DNA from: Pyropia yezoensis
Lineage: Eukaryota; Rhodophyta; Bangiophyceae; Bangiales; Bangiaceae
Length of the DNA: 64,000 bases
Direction of reading: 5' to 3'
Assembly (NCBI GenBank): GCA_009829735.1
Contig: CM020619.1
Location: 1,122,590 to 1,186,589 of the forward strand
Notes under the pieces: model-generated
Databases searched by the model: none
Told to the model about the DNA's origin: nothing
The model's input: the letters and a program-made list of their open reading frames with translations, nothing else
Program-made: the position numbers and the translations under genes
Shown here: positions 20,212 to 28,748 of the stretch, in pieces
How positions within the stretch are numbered: the first letter of the stretch is position 1
How the letters are laid out: each line of letters starts with the position of its first letter

Positions 20212-20850
20212 ATGATAGTACAGTACAGGGTGCTGGTCCAAGTGGGCGCGACCGAGGGAGCCCGCGTTGAGGTAGAGGTGTACAAGGACGCCAACGGACG
20301 GGCTTGGACTCGCCGAGATGCGGGGTAGCTGCTGGAACAGACGGCTCCGGCCCAGTCCGAGCCGCGGGGAACGCCGTCTACAGAAGGGTGGGAGCGGGAG
20401 TTCGGGCCGCTCAAGCAGCTGCTCGAGGGGCGCCCGTGCCTGTGTGTCAAGTTTTGCAAGTACCAGGTGAACCCCATGCTGCTGGCACAGTGGTCGCCAG
20501 GACAAAGAAGCTTTCGGCATGGGGCTGCTGTTTGAGACGACCCACACGCAAAACTCAAGCGTACCGCGCCCTATCGCTTTGGCAACACCCCTTGCGTCTG
20601 CGGCCACCGACGCGTCGCTGTTGTCGTAGACGCCAGTCACGCCTCCGCCTCCCGGCTGGCGGCAATGCCCTGCTGGAACTGCCATGTCCAGCGCGGATGC
20701 CCGCGCCCTCGAGGGCCCCTTGTCGGGTGCGGCGGCAGCGGGGAGAGCGCTGCCGCAGGCTTCTTTCTGCGCCCTGCGACCGCATGGGGCTGTTGGGTGC
20801 CCTCCGGGGACTGCATGCCCACCTCCGCGGTCGTGGGCTTATTAAACTGA
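20212..20850 (+). pseudogene. Decayed gene of unknown function, two in-frame stops
   Basis: A single frame from ATG 20212 to the stop at 20848-20850 reads as ordinary protein sequence (for example YRVLVQVGATEGARVEVEVY, then EFGPLKQLLEGRPCLCVKF, later a CPC/CWNC cysteine pair). It is cut by TAG 20326 and TGA 20533. Both stops are one C-to-T change from Gln or Arg codons. No family is recognised. It lies between the Cys-rich gene and the 3' end of the GRDP-like gene. An alternative is chance openness in GC-rich DNA, but the composition is less biased than the surrounding shadow frames. Confidence 0.35.
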
Positions 20851-20935
20851 ATCAACTGGCACACCCGCGACTCGAGGGCAAGAGTAAAGTACACTTGACA
20901 ACATCCGATACTCTTGAACAGCCCTAAAGAGCCGC

Positions 20936-23917
20936 TCAGCCGCACCCGCCGCACCCGCCACACCCGCCACACCCTCCACATCCGCCACAACCACCGCACC
21001 CACCCGCAGCGGCCATGTCTGTCTGCGCTGATGCCGCCCGGCGACCGGCCGCTGGCAGCACATCCGCTGCGCTCCCCGCGTACGCGGCGTTGCCGTGGAG
21101 GCCCACGAGCACCGCCGCAATACTTGGCGGGCCGCCCCCGGCCCCGAGGGCGCCGCCGCGCAGCAGTGGCACGACGAGCGGCCGCTGCCGCAGCGGCAAA
21201 AACGACCATGGCGAGTGCGACGGCCCGCTCGCAGCGGCCGTCACCGCCGCCGCCGCCGCCGCCACCGCTGCGTCTGGCGGGCGATACCACCACTCGCCGC
21301 CGCCGCCGCCGCTGCCGCCGCCACCGCTGACAGGGACACGCCCCTCCGCCGCCGCCCCGTAAGCGTCGGCCGCCGCCGACGCTGCCACGGCACGCTCCGA
21401 CGCGGCGGCGCCCGTGATGAGCAGCGCAGCGAGCACCGGGTCGCGGGCCACCACCGTCGGCGGCGGCTCCGCCGCCCGGAGCTCCCCACCCGCCGCGCGC
21501 AGCGCGGAGAACCAGCCCTGCTGCACCGTCCACAGCGGATAGCAGGTGGGCGGCACGCCCGACGGTGGGCCCAGCCCCTCTGGCAGCGGCTGGTAGCGCG
21601 GCTGCAGCCGCACTAGCAGCGCCGCGGCGGCCAGCCCAAAGGCCGTGACGAACGGCAGCGCCTCGGCGGGCGCCCCAGTGATGCCGCCAGTGGCAAGGTC
21701 CACGACGGGCAGCGGCGATCGCGGCGGTGGCGGCAGCCGACGCTGCCATCGCAGGCGACTGCCGCCGCGGGGCCGCACCGCCGCGGCCGCCCACGGCGCG
21801 TCTGGAAAGAGGGCGGCGAGAGGCACGACCACCGCAGGCGGAAGGGGCACGCCCGCCGCAGCAGCGGCGGCCGCCAACCCCCCGCCGGCCACTCTAGTTG
21901 CACGCGCCACGACGGAGACAGCACGCGGGCAGCGGCGGCCGCCGCCTGCGTACAACGGAATGACCCGCAAGGCGAGGGTGCCAGGCTGCCCGCGGCGGCC
22001 ACGGATGCCGGGCACGCCGCGCACCGCGGGCTGGCCGGGCGCCGCGGGCCGGCCTGGGCGTCCTGGTACACCCCGCCTGGGGGATACGTGGCCAACCCAG
22101 CGACCGATCAGCACGGCAACGTCTTCGCCCGAGGCGCGAAGGAGAAAGGCGTGCTCGCCACGTCCCATCCACCGGCGGGGGAGCTCATCGCGGAGCCAAT
22201 GCGCTGTCGCGAGCGGCCGCGGTAGGCGGCTGGCGCTGGGGTTGGCGTCGCCACTGCCGCTCCCGCTCCCGCTGCTTCCGCCGAGGCCGCCGACGTCCGT
22301 CCCCACCGGGACACCCGCCAGCCCTGCGGGTGAGAACACCTCAATAAACGCGTCCCAGGTGGCAATCGTTTCCGATCCACGCCGGAACGTCAGCAGCGAC
22401 ACGACCGTGTGGCCCACCAGAAGCGGCATCACAAGACCACCGCCGCGCTCCTCTTCCTCTTCCAGCGGCTGTGCGCCGCGTTCGGCGCTCACCCGCTCGC
22501 CGGGCAACACGTGGGACCACCGCTCAAACGCAGACGCCGCCCCGTCAGACCGCGACACCTCCCGGCACAACGCCCGGCCGTGGAGGAAGGCAGCTTGATG
22601 CCACGCCGGCGCCTGCAAGGGGGACACGGCCCCCATGCACGGCGACGACGCCTGCAGCGCCACTAGCCGGTAGGGCCCGTATCCACAAGCGCCGCCGCTC
22701 CCGTCGCTGCCGCTGCTGCTGACACCACTGGGTAACTGCTCAGCCGCCTGCACCAGCGCCGTCAGGTCCGAAGCGAGGGCGGGCGCCAGCCGCCGCTCCA
22801 CCGACGACCGGTTTCCCCGCCAGCTCGTCCCCGGCACCGTGAGCGGCACGCCCACGCCGTACGCGGCCTCCCACGAGCTGCGGGTGGCGTTCCAGGCGGC
22901 CTCGAGGGCAGAGCCTTGGGCGCGCCCATTGAGCCCGTCATTGTGGGGGATGACGGCGGCGACGGCGGCGGTGTCACTGCCCGTGGCACCGTACGTGGTC
23001 CCCGCAGCGCGCAACAGCCGGGCCGTGTCGTCCCGGTACGCCGCTGGGTGCGCCATGTGCGCGTGCCACGCAAGATCGATGTCGTAGGTGGGCACCAGTG
23101 GCGTCGTCGGGTGAGCGGCCTTGAGCGGCAGAAAGTGGCGAGTGTACCGCGCAATGGCGGCGGCAATGAAGCGGCGGCTGCGGTACTGGGGTAGCACCCC
23201 AACCTGATAGAAAAAGTGCTGTTGCCGTGCCGCGGCGGCAACCAGGTCGTACGACACACGGTACGGACGGGGCGAGGACAGGCCGCCCGCTCCGCCGCTA
23301 TCCCCGCCCCTGCCCCCACCACCGCTGCTGTCATCGACGCGGCCACCGCTGCTGCCGCCGCCGCTGCTGCCGATGCCACCACCGTCACCCAGCCCGTCAC
23401 CGACACCTCGTTGCCGCCCGTGCTGCTGACCTGGCTGCCATACCTCCGCCCCCTCCTCCACCTCTTCGGCCGCCGTCCACGCCAACGACGGCGGTAGGAC
23501 CGGGTCGTACGGCTCGTCTGGGGCGGCGGCGGCCCACGCGGCGCGTCCCGCTGCGGCCGCACGGGCTTCGGCCACCCGCCCCCGCAGGCGGTGGGCCCAC
23601 CACCCTCCCCCCCACCCCCCCCACGCCGCTACGTCGGCCGCGTATGCAACGGGCGACAGCAGGTGCACCAGCCACACCCAGCCAACGTCTAGCGGGGGGG
23701 CGATCCGTCGGGCGGCGGTGGGGGACAGGCCCGCAAGAAGGGGCAGCCAGATGCGCTCGTACCGGTCGACGGCGGCTTCCAGAGTGGGGCGGTGCACGTA
23801 GAGGCACGGGTGCGCGTGTACCCGGCGTAGCAGCTCGAGGAGGCGGGGGATGGCCCGCCGAAGGGGTACCGACACCACCGCCGCCCCACCCGAGGGCCTG
23901 GGGGACAAGAGGGACAT
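20936..23917 (-). CDS. Glycine-rich domain-containing protein (GRDP/DUF1399-like)
   Basis: A 993-residue ORF from ATG 23917. Two copies of the signature of plant GRDP proteins are visible: PPLDVGWVWLVHLLSPVAY at about residues 74-92 and VPTYDIDLAWHAHMAHPAAY at about 275-294, each after a helical segment with YxR(Y/F). A Gly/Ser-rich low-complexity linker (about 160-215) separates them. The middle carries further unrecognised sequence (collagen-like GRRGQPG stretch near 650), and the C-terminus ends in alternating Cys-Gly-Gly repeats (about the last 25 residues). Plant GRDPs are linked to stress and growth responses; the molecular activity is unknown. It is longer than typical plant homologues (about 690-800 residues). 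It appears intronless. Confidence 0.78.
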   Translation of the reverse strand: MSLLSPRPSGGAAVVSVPLRRAIPRLLELLRRVHAHPCLYVHRPTLEAAVDRYERIWLPLLAGLSPTAARRIAPPLDVGWVWLVHLLSPVAYAADVAAWGGWGGGWWAHRLRGRVAEARAAAAGRAAWAAAAPDEPYDPVLPPSLAWTAAEEVEEGAEVWQPGQQHGRQRGVGDGLGDGGGIGSSGGGSSGGRVDDSSGGGGRGGDSGGAGGLSSPRPYRVSYDLVAAAARQQHFFYQVGVLPQYRSRRFIAAAIARYTRHFLPLKAAHPTTPLVPTYDIDLAWHAHMAHPAAYRDDTARLLRAAGTTYGATGSDTAAVAAVIPHNDGLNGRAQGSALEAAWNATRSSWEAAYGVGVPLTVPGTSWRGNRSSVERRLAPALASDLTALVQAAEQLPSGVSSSGSDGSGGACGYGPYRLVALQASSPCMGAVSPLQAPAWHQAAFLHGRALCREVSRSDGAASAFERWSHVLPGERVSAERGAQPLEEEEERGGGLVMPLLVGHTVVSLLTFRRGSETIATWDAFIEVFSPAGLAGVPVGTDVGGLGGSSGSGSGSGDANPSASRLPRPLATAHWLRDELPRRWMGRGEHAFLLRASGEDVAVLIGRWVGHVSPRRGVPGRPGRPAAPGQPAVRGVPGIRGRRGQPGTLALRVIPLYAGGGRRCPRAVSVVARATRVAGGGLAAAAAAAGVPLPPAVVVPLAALFPDAPWAAAAVRPRGGSRLRWQRRLPPPPRSPLPVVDLATGGITGAPAEALPFVTAFGLAAAALLVRLQPRYQPLPEGLGPPSGVPPTCYPLWTVQQGWFSALRAAGGELRAAEPPPTVVARDPVLAALLITGAAASERAVAASAAADAYGAAAEGRVPVSGGGGSGGGGGEWWYRPPDAAVAAAAAAVTAAASGPSHSPWSFLPLRQRPLVVPLLRGGALGAGGGPPSIAAVLVGLHGNAAYAGSAADVLPAAGRRAASAQTDMAAAGGCGGCGGCGGCGGCGGCGGCG

Positions 23918-25139
23918 GCCGCCCGGCGGTACCCCTCAGCGTGGGAGACAGTGGGCCCCAGGGGGGACGGGGGGGGAGCGTCGGGTGATGGGATTTGAAG
24001 CGAAGGAGCGAGGGGAGGGGCACGGGGGGAACAGCCAGCCGGCCGGGGGGGCGGGGGGGGGGGATGAGGCAGGAGAGTGGTGACAGAAAGAAGAAAGGAC
24101 GCGGCTTGGACAGCCGCGGATGGGGGAACACGCAGCGGGGGTTTGGCCCGCAACGCGGCACGCGGAGTCGCCCCCACCAGCGCGAGGCGAGGGGCGGGTG
24201 GCGCAGCAAAGGGGTGCCGCGCATCGAGAGCCGGGGGGGGCGGCGGGCAGGTCAGGACGTAACGACGGGGCGGTCATCGTGCTACCGATGGGCCGCAGCA
24301 GGCTGGGTAGCTGTGACGGAGTCGCAGGGCGCGGGCTGTCGTTAGCCCCACAACGGAATGCGCGCCCACAGCCTCCGCTATGGATACACCTCCCACCGAA
24401 CACGCAGCTCCACAGCCATGACCTCGTCACGGCAGCTGCCAGAGCACCGGGCCGCTTAGAGTGTTTCCAACAACGTCACGACGATCTCGATACCATCTCT
24501 CATACATTTTCGCAGCTTTCAATTGAGCGCACACGTGGCTTCCAAACGTCTCTCGGCCAATGAGAGCCCAGCGGGGGCTTGTGGGCCGCCGCTGGGGTCC
24601 GGTCGCGTCCCAAATCGGCCAGATTCGGGCCTCCGTTTCGGGTTTAGACGCGAATGGAGTTGATGGAGTTGTTTCAAGTCGTGCGAGCCACGTTTCCGCA
24701 GAAGATCGTCACGACGATGTCGGAAACGATCTCCCCCCCCCTACTTCGTTGCAGAGATCGTCGTGACGATCTCGTTTCGGGTTATGGGAGCGTTTATTGC
24801 CGTTTTTAACGCTAGAACGGGGCCCTGCGTGAAAGATTCGCGACCCTCTCGAAAGTGTCTGGACGCAATCTGGAAGTCTGCAGGATTGGATGATTGGGCA
24901 TATGGCGCGTGGTCGTGTGGATCCGCAGCGGTCCGTTGGGCACGAGTCCTGGTGGTCGCCCCCCCCCCCTCTCGGATCCCCCACACCGCACCCACGTATT
25001 CTACGCATCGACGTGGTCCGTTCAAATCATACGCACGCCGCCGGACGCCACTCCGGCGAGCGTACCCCCCACACCCCCGGCAAAATAACAAAAAATACAA
25101 CATTTCGTGCAGGGCCCCGCCCCCGGCGCGGGCCCGCGC
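23918..25139. other. Intergenic, possible bidirectional promoter region; inverted repeat inside
   Basis: No gene is recognised. The minus-strand GRDP start and the plus-strand transposase diverge from here. A perfect 16-bp inverted repeat (24703-24718 and 24756-24771, AGATCGTCACGACGAT and its complement) lies in less GC-rich DNA, and a partial third copy is near 24475. Confidence 0.5.
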
Positions 25140-25420
25140 TGGCGGAGTGGGGGCCGCCCCCCCCCCACAACAGGCTCCCACGGGGGGGGGGCTGGGTGGG
25201 GAGGGGCGTGCACACCCCCCGCAGCACGTTTGGCACGGGGGGGGGGGCTTCCAGCGGTGGAATGGGGGGGGGGGCGTCGCGGGGAGGGGCGTGCACCCCC
25301 CCCGGAGCACGTTCCTGCGGAGGGGGGGGCCTCCCGCGGTGGATTGGGGGGGGAGGCGCGTGCACCCCCCCCGGGGGACGCTGCTGCGGGGAGGGGGGCA
25401 TCCAGGGGTGGATCTGGGGG
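25140..25420 (+). repeat. G-rich minisatellite, ~70-bp units
   Basis: Three to four imperfect units, each with a long G run, a GCGTGCAC-C7 segment and an (A/G)GCACGTT or similar segment. The clustered runs of 7-11 G could form quadruplexes. Overlapping open frames are repeat by-products. Confidence 0.7.
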
Positions 25421-25473
25421 GGCTTCGCGGGCCGCGTGGGACGGCTCACGTCGTACCAGCGACGTGATTACCA

Positions 25474-25700
25474 CTGTCGTGACGCTCATCGCCGTCACCA
25501 CCGTCGTCACCGCCGTCGTCGGTCTGTTCGTGGGCGACGGCCCACCACCGTCGTGACGCTCATCGCCGTCACCACCGTCGTCACCACCGTCGTCACCGCC
25601 GTCGTCGGTCTGTTTGTGGGCCGCGTGCGACGGCCCACCACGCATCGGCAGGCCCACCACCGTCGCCACCTCCGCCACCGTCGCCACCTCCACCACTGTC
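25474..25700 (+). repeat. CGTCACCACCGTCGTC tandem/direct repeats
   Basis: The string GTCGTGACGCTCATCGCC and the ~70 bp after it occur twice (from about 25475 and 25551), followed by (CACCGTCGC)-type triplet repeats up to the transposase 5' region. Confidence 0.75.
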
Positions 25701-25764
25701 GTCTCCGCCGCCACCGTGTGTGTGCTGGGGGTTGGGAGGTGTGGTGGGGCTGCAGTTTTGGAAG

Positions 25765-27501
25765 ATGGCTGCCCCCGCGCCTTTTGATCGAGAGGCATGG
25801 GAGGTGTCCGATGGATCGGCGGACGAGGTCCACGCAGCTGTTCTAGCTGCGCGGCTCTCTCTAACGCGACGCAGACACTACATCGCTCTGTCGGGTGCGG
25901 TTGCCCGACGCCGCCGGCGTCGCGGCGGCTCGGTGCCTGGGCGTCGAGCCAACCGGTTGCGTGGATTTGAGCGCGGCTACCGAAGCATCGAGGCTGACTA
26001 CTTTGGGGAGGACGTGAACCCACCTGTGTACGGCGAGACTGATTTTGAGACTCGGTTCCGCGTGCCTCGCAATGTGTCTATGGCGGTCTACGACGACGTG
26101 AAGGACCTGCCGTATTGGAAGCGCACCATCAACGCCAGTGGGCGGCCACAGGCGCATTCCCGGCAGAAGGTGGTGGCCGCCTTTCGTGTGCTGGCGTACG
26201 GTGAGGCCGCTGATCGGCCTGACGAGTATGTCCGACTGTCCAAGTCCACAACGGCGGTGGCGACGCAAATGCTTGTCGACCACATCGTCGACAACTACGA
26301 GGAGTTTTTCCTGCGCCCCCCAAACATGGACGAGCTGGCCCATATTCTTGACCGCAACGCGCAACGTGGGATGCCTGGGTGCATGGGGGGCATCGACTGC
26401 TCGCATTGGGGTTGGCGCATGTGCCCCAAGGCTTTGGCGGGCCAGTACCAGGACTACAAGAAGCGGCGCTCCGTGGTAATGGAGACAGTCTGCGATGAGG
26501 ACCTGTACATCTGGCACTTCTTCGTGGGGCCACCGGGCAGCCAGAACGACCTGAATGTGTGGGGCCAATCACCGCTCTGCATGGACATTACGAACGGTCT
26601 ATGGCCCCCTGACAATTTTGAGTACACACTGAATGGCCGCACGCGTCGCTTGCTGTACTATTTAGCCGACGGTGTGTATCCCAAGTTCCCCATTTTTGCC
26701 CGACCCTTTCCACGCGCCACCTCCAACACCCTGAAGAAGTGCACTTACAACCGGCTGCAAGAGGCGCTTCGCAAGGACGTTGAGCGTCTGTATGGCGTAA
26801 TGACCGCGCGCTTTCACATCCTTCTCCACCCGGCCAAGTATCACTCTGTTGACCGTATCATCCGCACCGCCAAGGCTGTCGCTATTTTGCACAACATGAC
26901 TGTCATCAACCGCCGCGACGGGTACATCTCCCGCCTCCGCATGGGAGATTTATACGGCCAGGCCGGCGCAGCGGCCTCTGTCATGATGGCGGCTGCGCAG
27001 GCTGAAGCAGAGGCCGCAGAGGCCGGAGAGGCCGCGGGGAGTGACTCCTTGTCGGCCTTCTCGTGGTCCTCTTCGTCGTCTTCGTCGTCGTCTTCGTCCG
27101 GTACCGCTGGTAGTGGCAGCAGTGTCGGTGCGGGTGGTGGTGCGGGCGCTGTGGGTGACGGCACGGCGGCCGCAGCGGGCGTATCTAAACGCGCGGGAGG
27201 TATTGCCGCCGGTGGGGGTGGTGCATCGGCCGCGGGGGGTGCAGCCTGTCCACCTGATGGAACTGGAGGTGGTGCTGGTACTGCAGGGGCGGGGACCGGG
27301 GCCGGAGGCGGGAACGGCGCGCAGGGTAATGGCCGTGTCGCCCCGACTTGGCGGACTGACGATATCAGGCGCCAGTCTGCTCTGACCAGTCCGATTGAGC
27401 ACGAGCGACTACGCGCTGACCTGATGGCACACGTGTGGGAGAACAAGGCGGAGGCTCTGGCGCCGTTTCTGCACCGCCGTCATGCGTTGGTGTACATGTA
27501 G
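25765..27501 (+). CDS. PIF/Harbinger-type DDE transposase
   Basis: A 578-residue ORF from ATG 25765 (upstream in-frame codons lack ATG). DDE_Tnp_4 features: GGIDCSHWGWRMCP with Asp211, GPPGSQNDLNVWG with Asp262, YYLADGVYPKFPIFARPF, and KDVERLYGVMTARFHIL with Glu340, the expected acidic triad. The N-terminal part (DFETRFRVPRNV...) matches the helical region of plant and algal Harbinger transposases. The last ~180 residues are Ser/Gly/Ala low complexity, an unusual extension. No stop or frameshift is seen, so it could be active or domesticated. Its partner Myb-like gene is convergent at 28749-30934. Terminal inverted repeats of the whole element were not found. Confidence 0.92.
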   Translation: MAAPAPFDREAWEVSDGSADEVHAAVLAARLSLTRRRHYIALSGAVARRRRRRGGSVPGRRANRLRGFERGYRSIEADYFGEDVNPPVYGETDFETRFRVPRNVSMAVYDDVKDLPYWKRTINASGRPQAHSRQKVVAAFRVLAYGEAADRPDEYVRLSKSTTAVATQMLVDHIVDNYEEFFLRPPNMDELAHILDRNAQRGMPGCMGGIDCSHWGWRMCPKALAGQYQDYKKRRSVVMETVCDEDLYIWHFFVGPPGSQNDLNVWGQSPLCMDITNGLWPPDNFEYTLNGRTRRLLYYLADGVYPKFPIFARPFPRATSNTLKKCTYNRLQEALRKDVERLYGVMTARFHILLHPAKYHSVDRIIRTAKAVAILHNMTVINRRDGYISRLRMGDLYGQAGAAASVMMAAAQAEAEAAEAGEAAGSDSLSAFSWSSSSSSSSSSSGTAGSGSSVGAGGGAGAVGDGTAAAAGVSKRAGGIAAGGGGASAAGGAACPPDGTGGGAGTAGAGTGAGGGNGAQGNGRVAPTWRTDDIRRQSALTSPIEHERLRADLMAHVWENKAEALAPFLHRRHALVYM

Positions 27502-27619
27502 GTGGGTGGGCGGCTGCCTTAAAGGTTTTTTTTTCCCCTCGGGGTTTTTTTTTTCCTCACCTGTGAGCCGGTCTAGCGTGGAAAAATGGCCGTTGGCGTG
27601 GCAAAAACGCAAGGGGCGG

Positions 27620-28420
27620 GACGCCTTGGCGGTGGGGGGGTGGCAGCGACGCAGCGGCCGACTTGTCGGCCGCCTGTGCGCCTGGCTGCTGCCACCGGTG
27701 TGGCACGAATGTGGGGGGGGGGGATGCCTTGGCGGTGGGAGGGTGACAGCGACACAGCGGCCGACTTGTCGGCCGCCTGTGCGCCTGCATGCTGCCACCG
27801 ACGTGGCAAGGAAGTGGGGGGGGGGACGCCTTTGCGGTGGGGGGTGGCAGCGACGCAGCAGCTGACTTGTCGGCCGCCTATGCGCCTTGCTGCTGCCACC
27901 GACGTGGCAAGGAAGTGGGGGGGGGGATGCCTTGGCGGGGGGGGGTGGCAGCGACGCAGCGGCCGACTTGTCGGCCACCTGTGCGCCTGGCTGCTGCCAC
28001 CGGTGTGGCACGAATGTGGGGGGGGGGGATGCCTTGGCGGTGGGAGGGTGACAGCGACACAGCGGCCGACTTGTCGGCCGCCTGTGCGCCTGCATGCTGC
28101 CACCGACGTGGCAAGGAAGTGGGGGGGGGGGACGCCTTTGCGGTGGGGGGTGGCAGCGACGCAGCAGCTGACTTGTCGGCCGCCTATGCGCCTTGCTGCT
28201 GCCACCGACGTGGCAAGGAAGTGGGGGGGGGGATGCCTTGGCGGGGGGGGTGGCAGCGACGCCGCGGCCGACTTGTCGGCCACCTGTGCGCCTGGCTGCT
28301 GCCACCGGTGTGGCACGAATGTGGGGGGGGGGGATGCATTGGCGGTGGGGGGGTGACAGCGACACAGCGGCCGACTTGTCGGCCGCCTGTGGGCCTGGCT
28401 GCTGGCGCGAGCGTGGCGGG
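27620..28420 (+). repeat. Satellite: eight ~102-bp units with palindromic core
   Basis: Units start near 27641, 27744, 27845, 27946, 28049, 28151, 28251 and 28354 (spacing 100-103 bp). Each has a G run, then TG(G/A)CAGCGAC, then usually GCGGCCGACTTGTCGGCCGC (a 9-bp perfect stem with a TT loop), then a CTGCCACCG-TGGCA segment. Three unit types recur in order, giving a ~305-bp higher-order repeat. It sits between the convergent transposase and Myb-like genes. Long open frames on both strands are repeat artefacts. Confidence 0.9.
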
Positions 28421-28748
28421 GGAGTGGAGGAGGCGAGGACGCAGCTGAGCGAAGTTCAGGACAGCCAGAGATTAGGAAAGACAAAACGGCAGGTGGAGCA
28501 TTTACCACGCCAACCAAGCCCTCAAGGCACACCCCACGCGTGGTGACACACAGGCCCCACTTAATGGCGCCAACAAAAAGCAGACAGACGGCGCCAACAT
28601 AAAGCAGACCAACGACAAGTGGCGTAGAATCAAGCACGCAAAGGAAAAAAACATTTGTCAGGCAACCGTGGGTACGTGCACACGAACAACAGACACAGCA
28701 GATGCAAGCCAAAACGAGCAGTGCCACAAAAAAAAACACAAGAACACA

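Noticed and set aside
20637-21794. Minus-strand ORF overlapping the 3' end of the GRDP-like gene
   Set aside because: A shadow frame of the GC-rich GRDP coding region; the GRDP frame has recognisable motifs, this one does not.
27620-28420. Regularly spaced repeats reminiscent of a CRISPR array
   Set aside because: Units are head-to-tail homologous over their full ~102 bp with no unique spacers, and the genome context is eukaryotic.
27409-28739. Long open frames on both strands (up to ~390 codons) over the satellite
   Set aside because: They consist of translated ~102-bp repeats and poly-G runs; openness follows from composition and repeat length, not selection.
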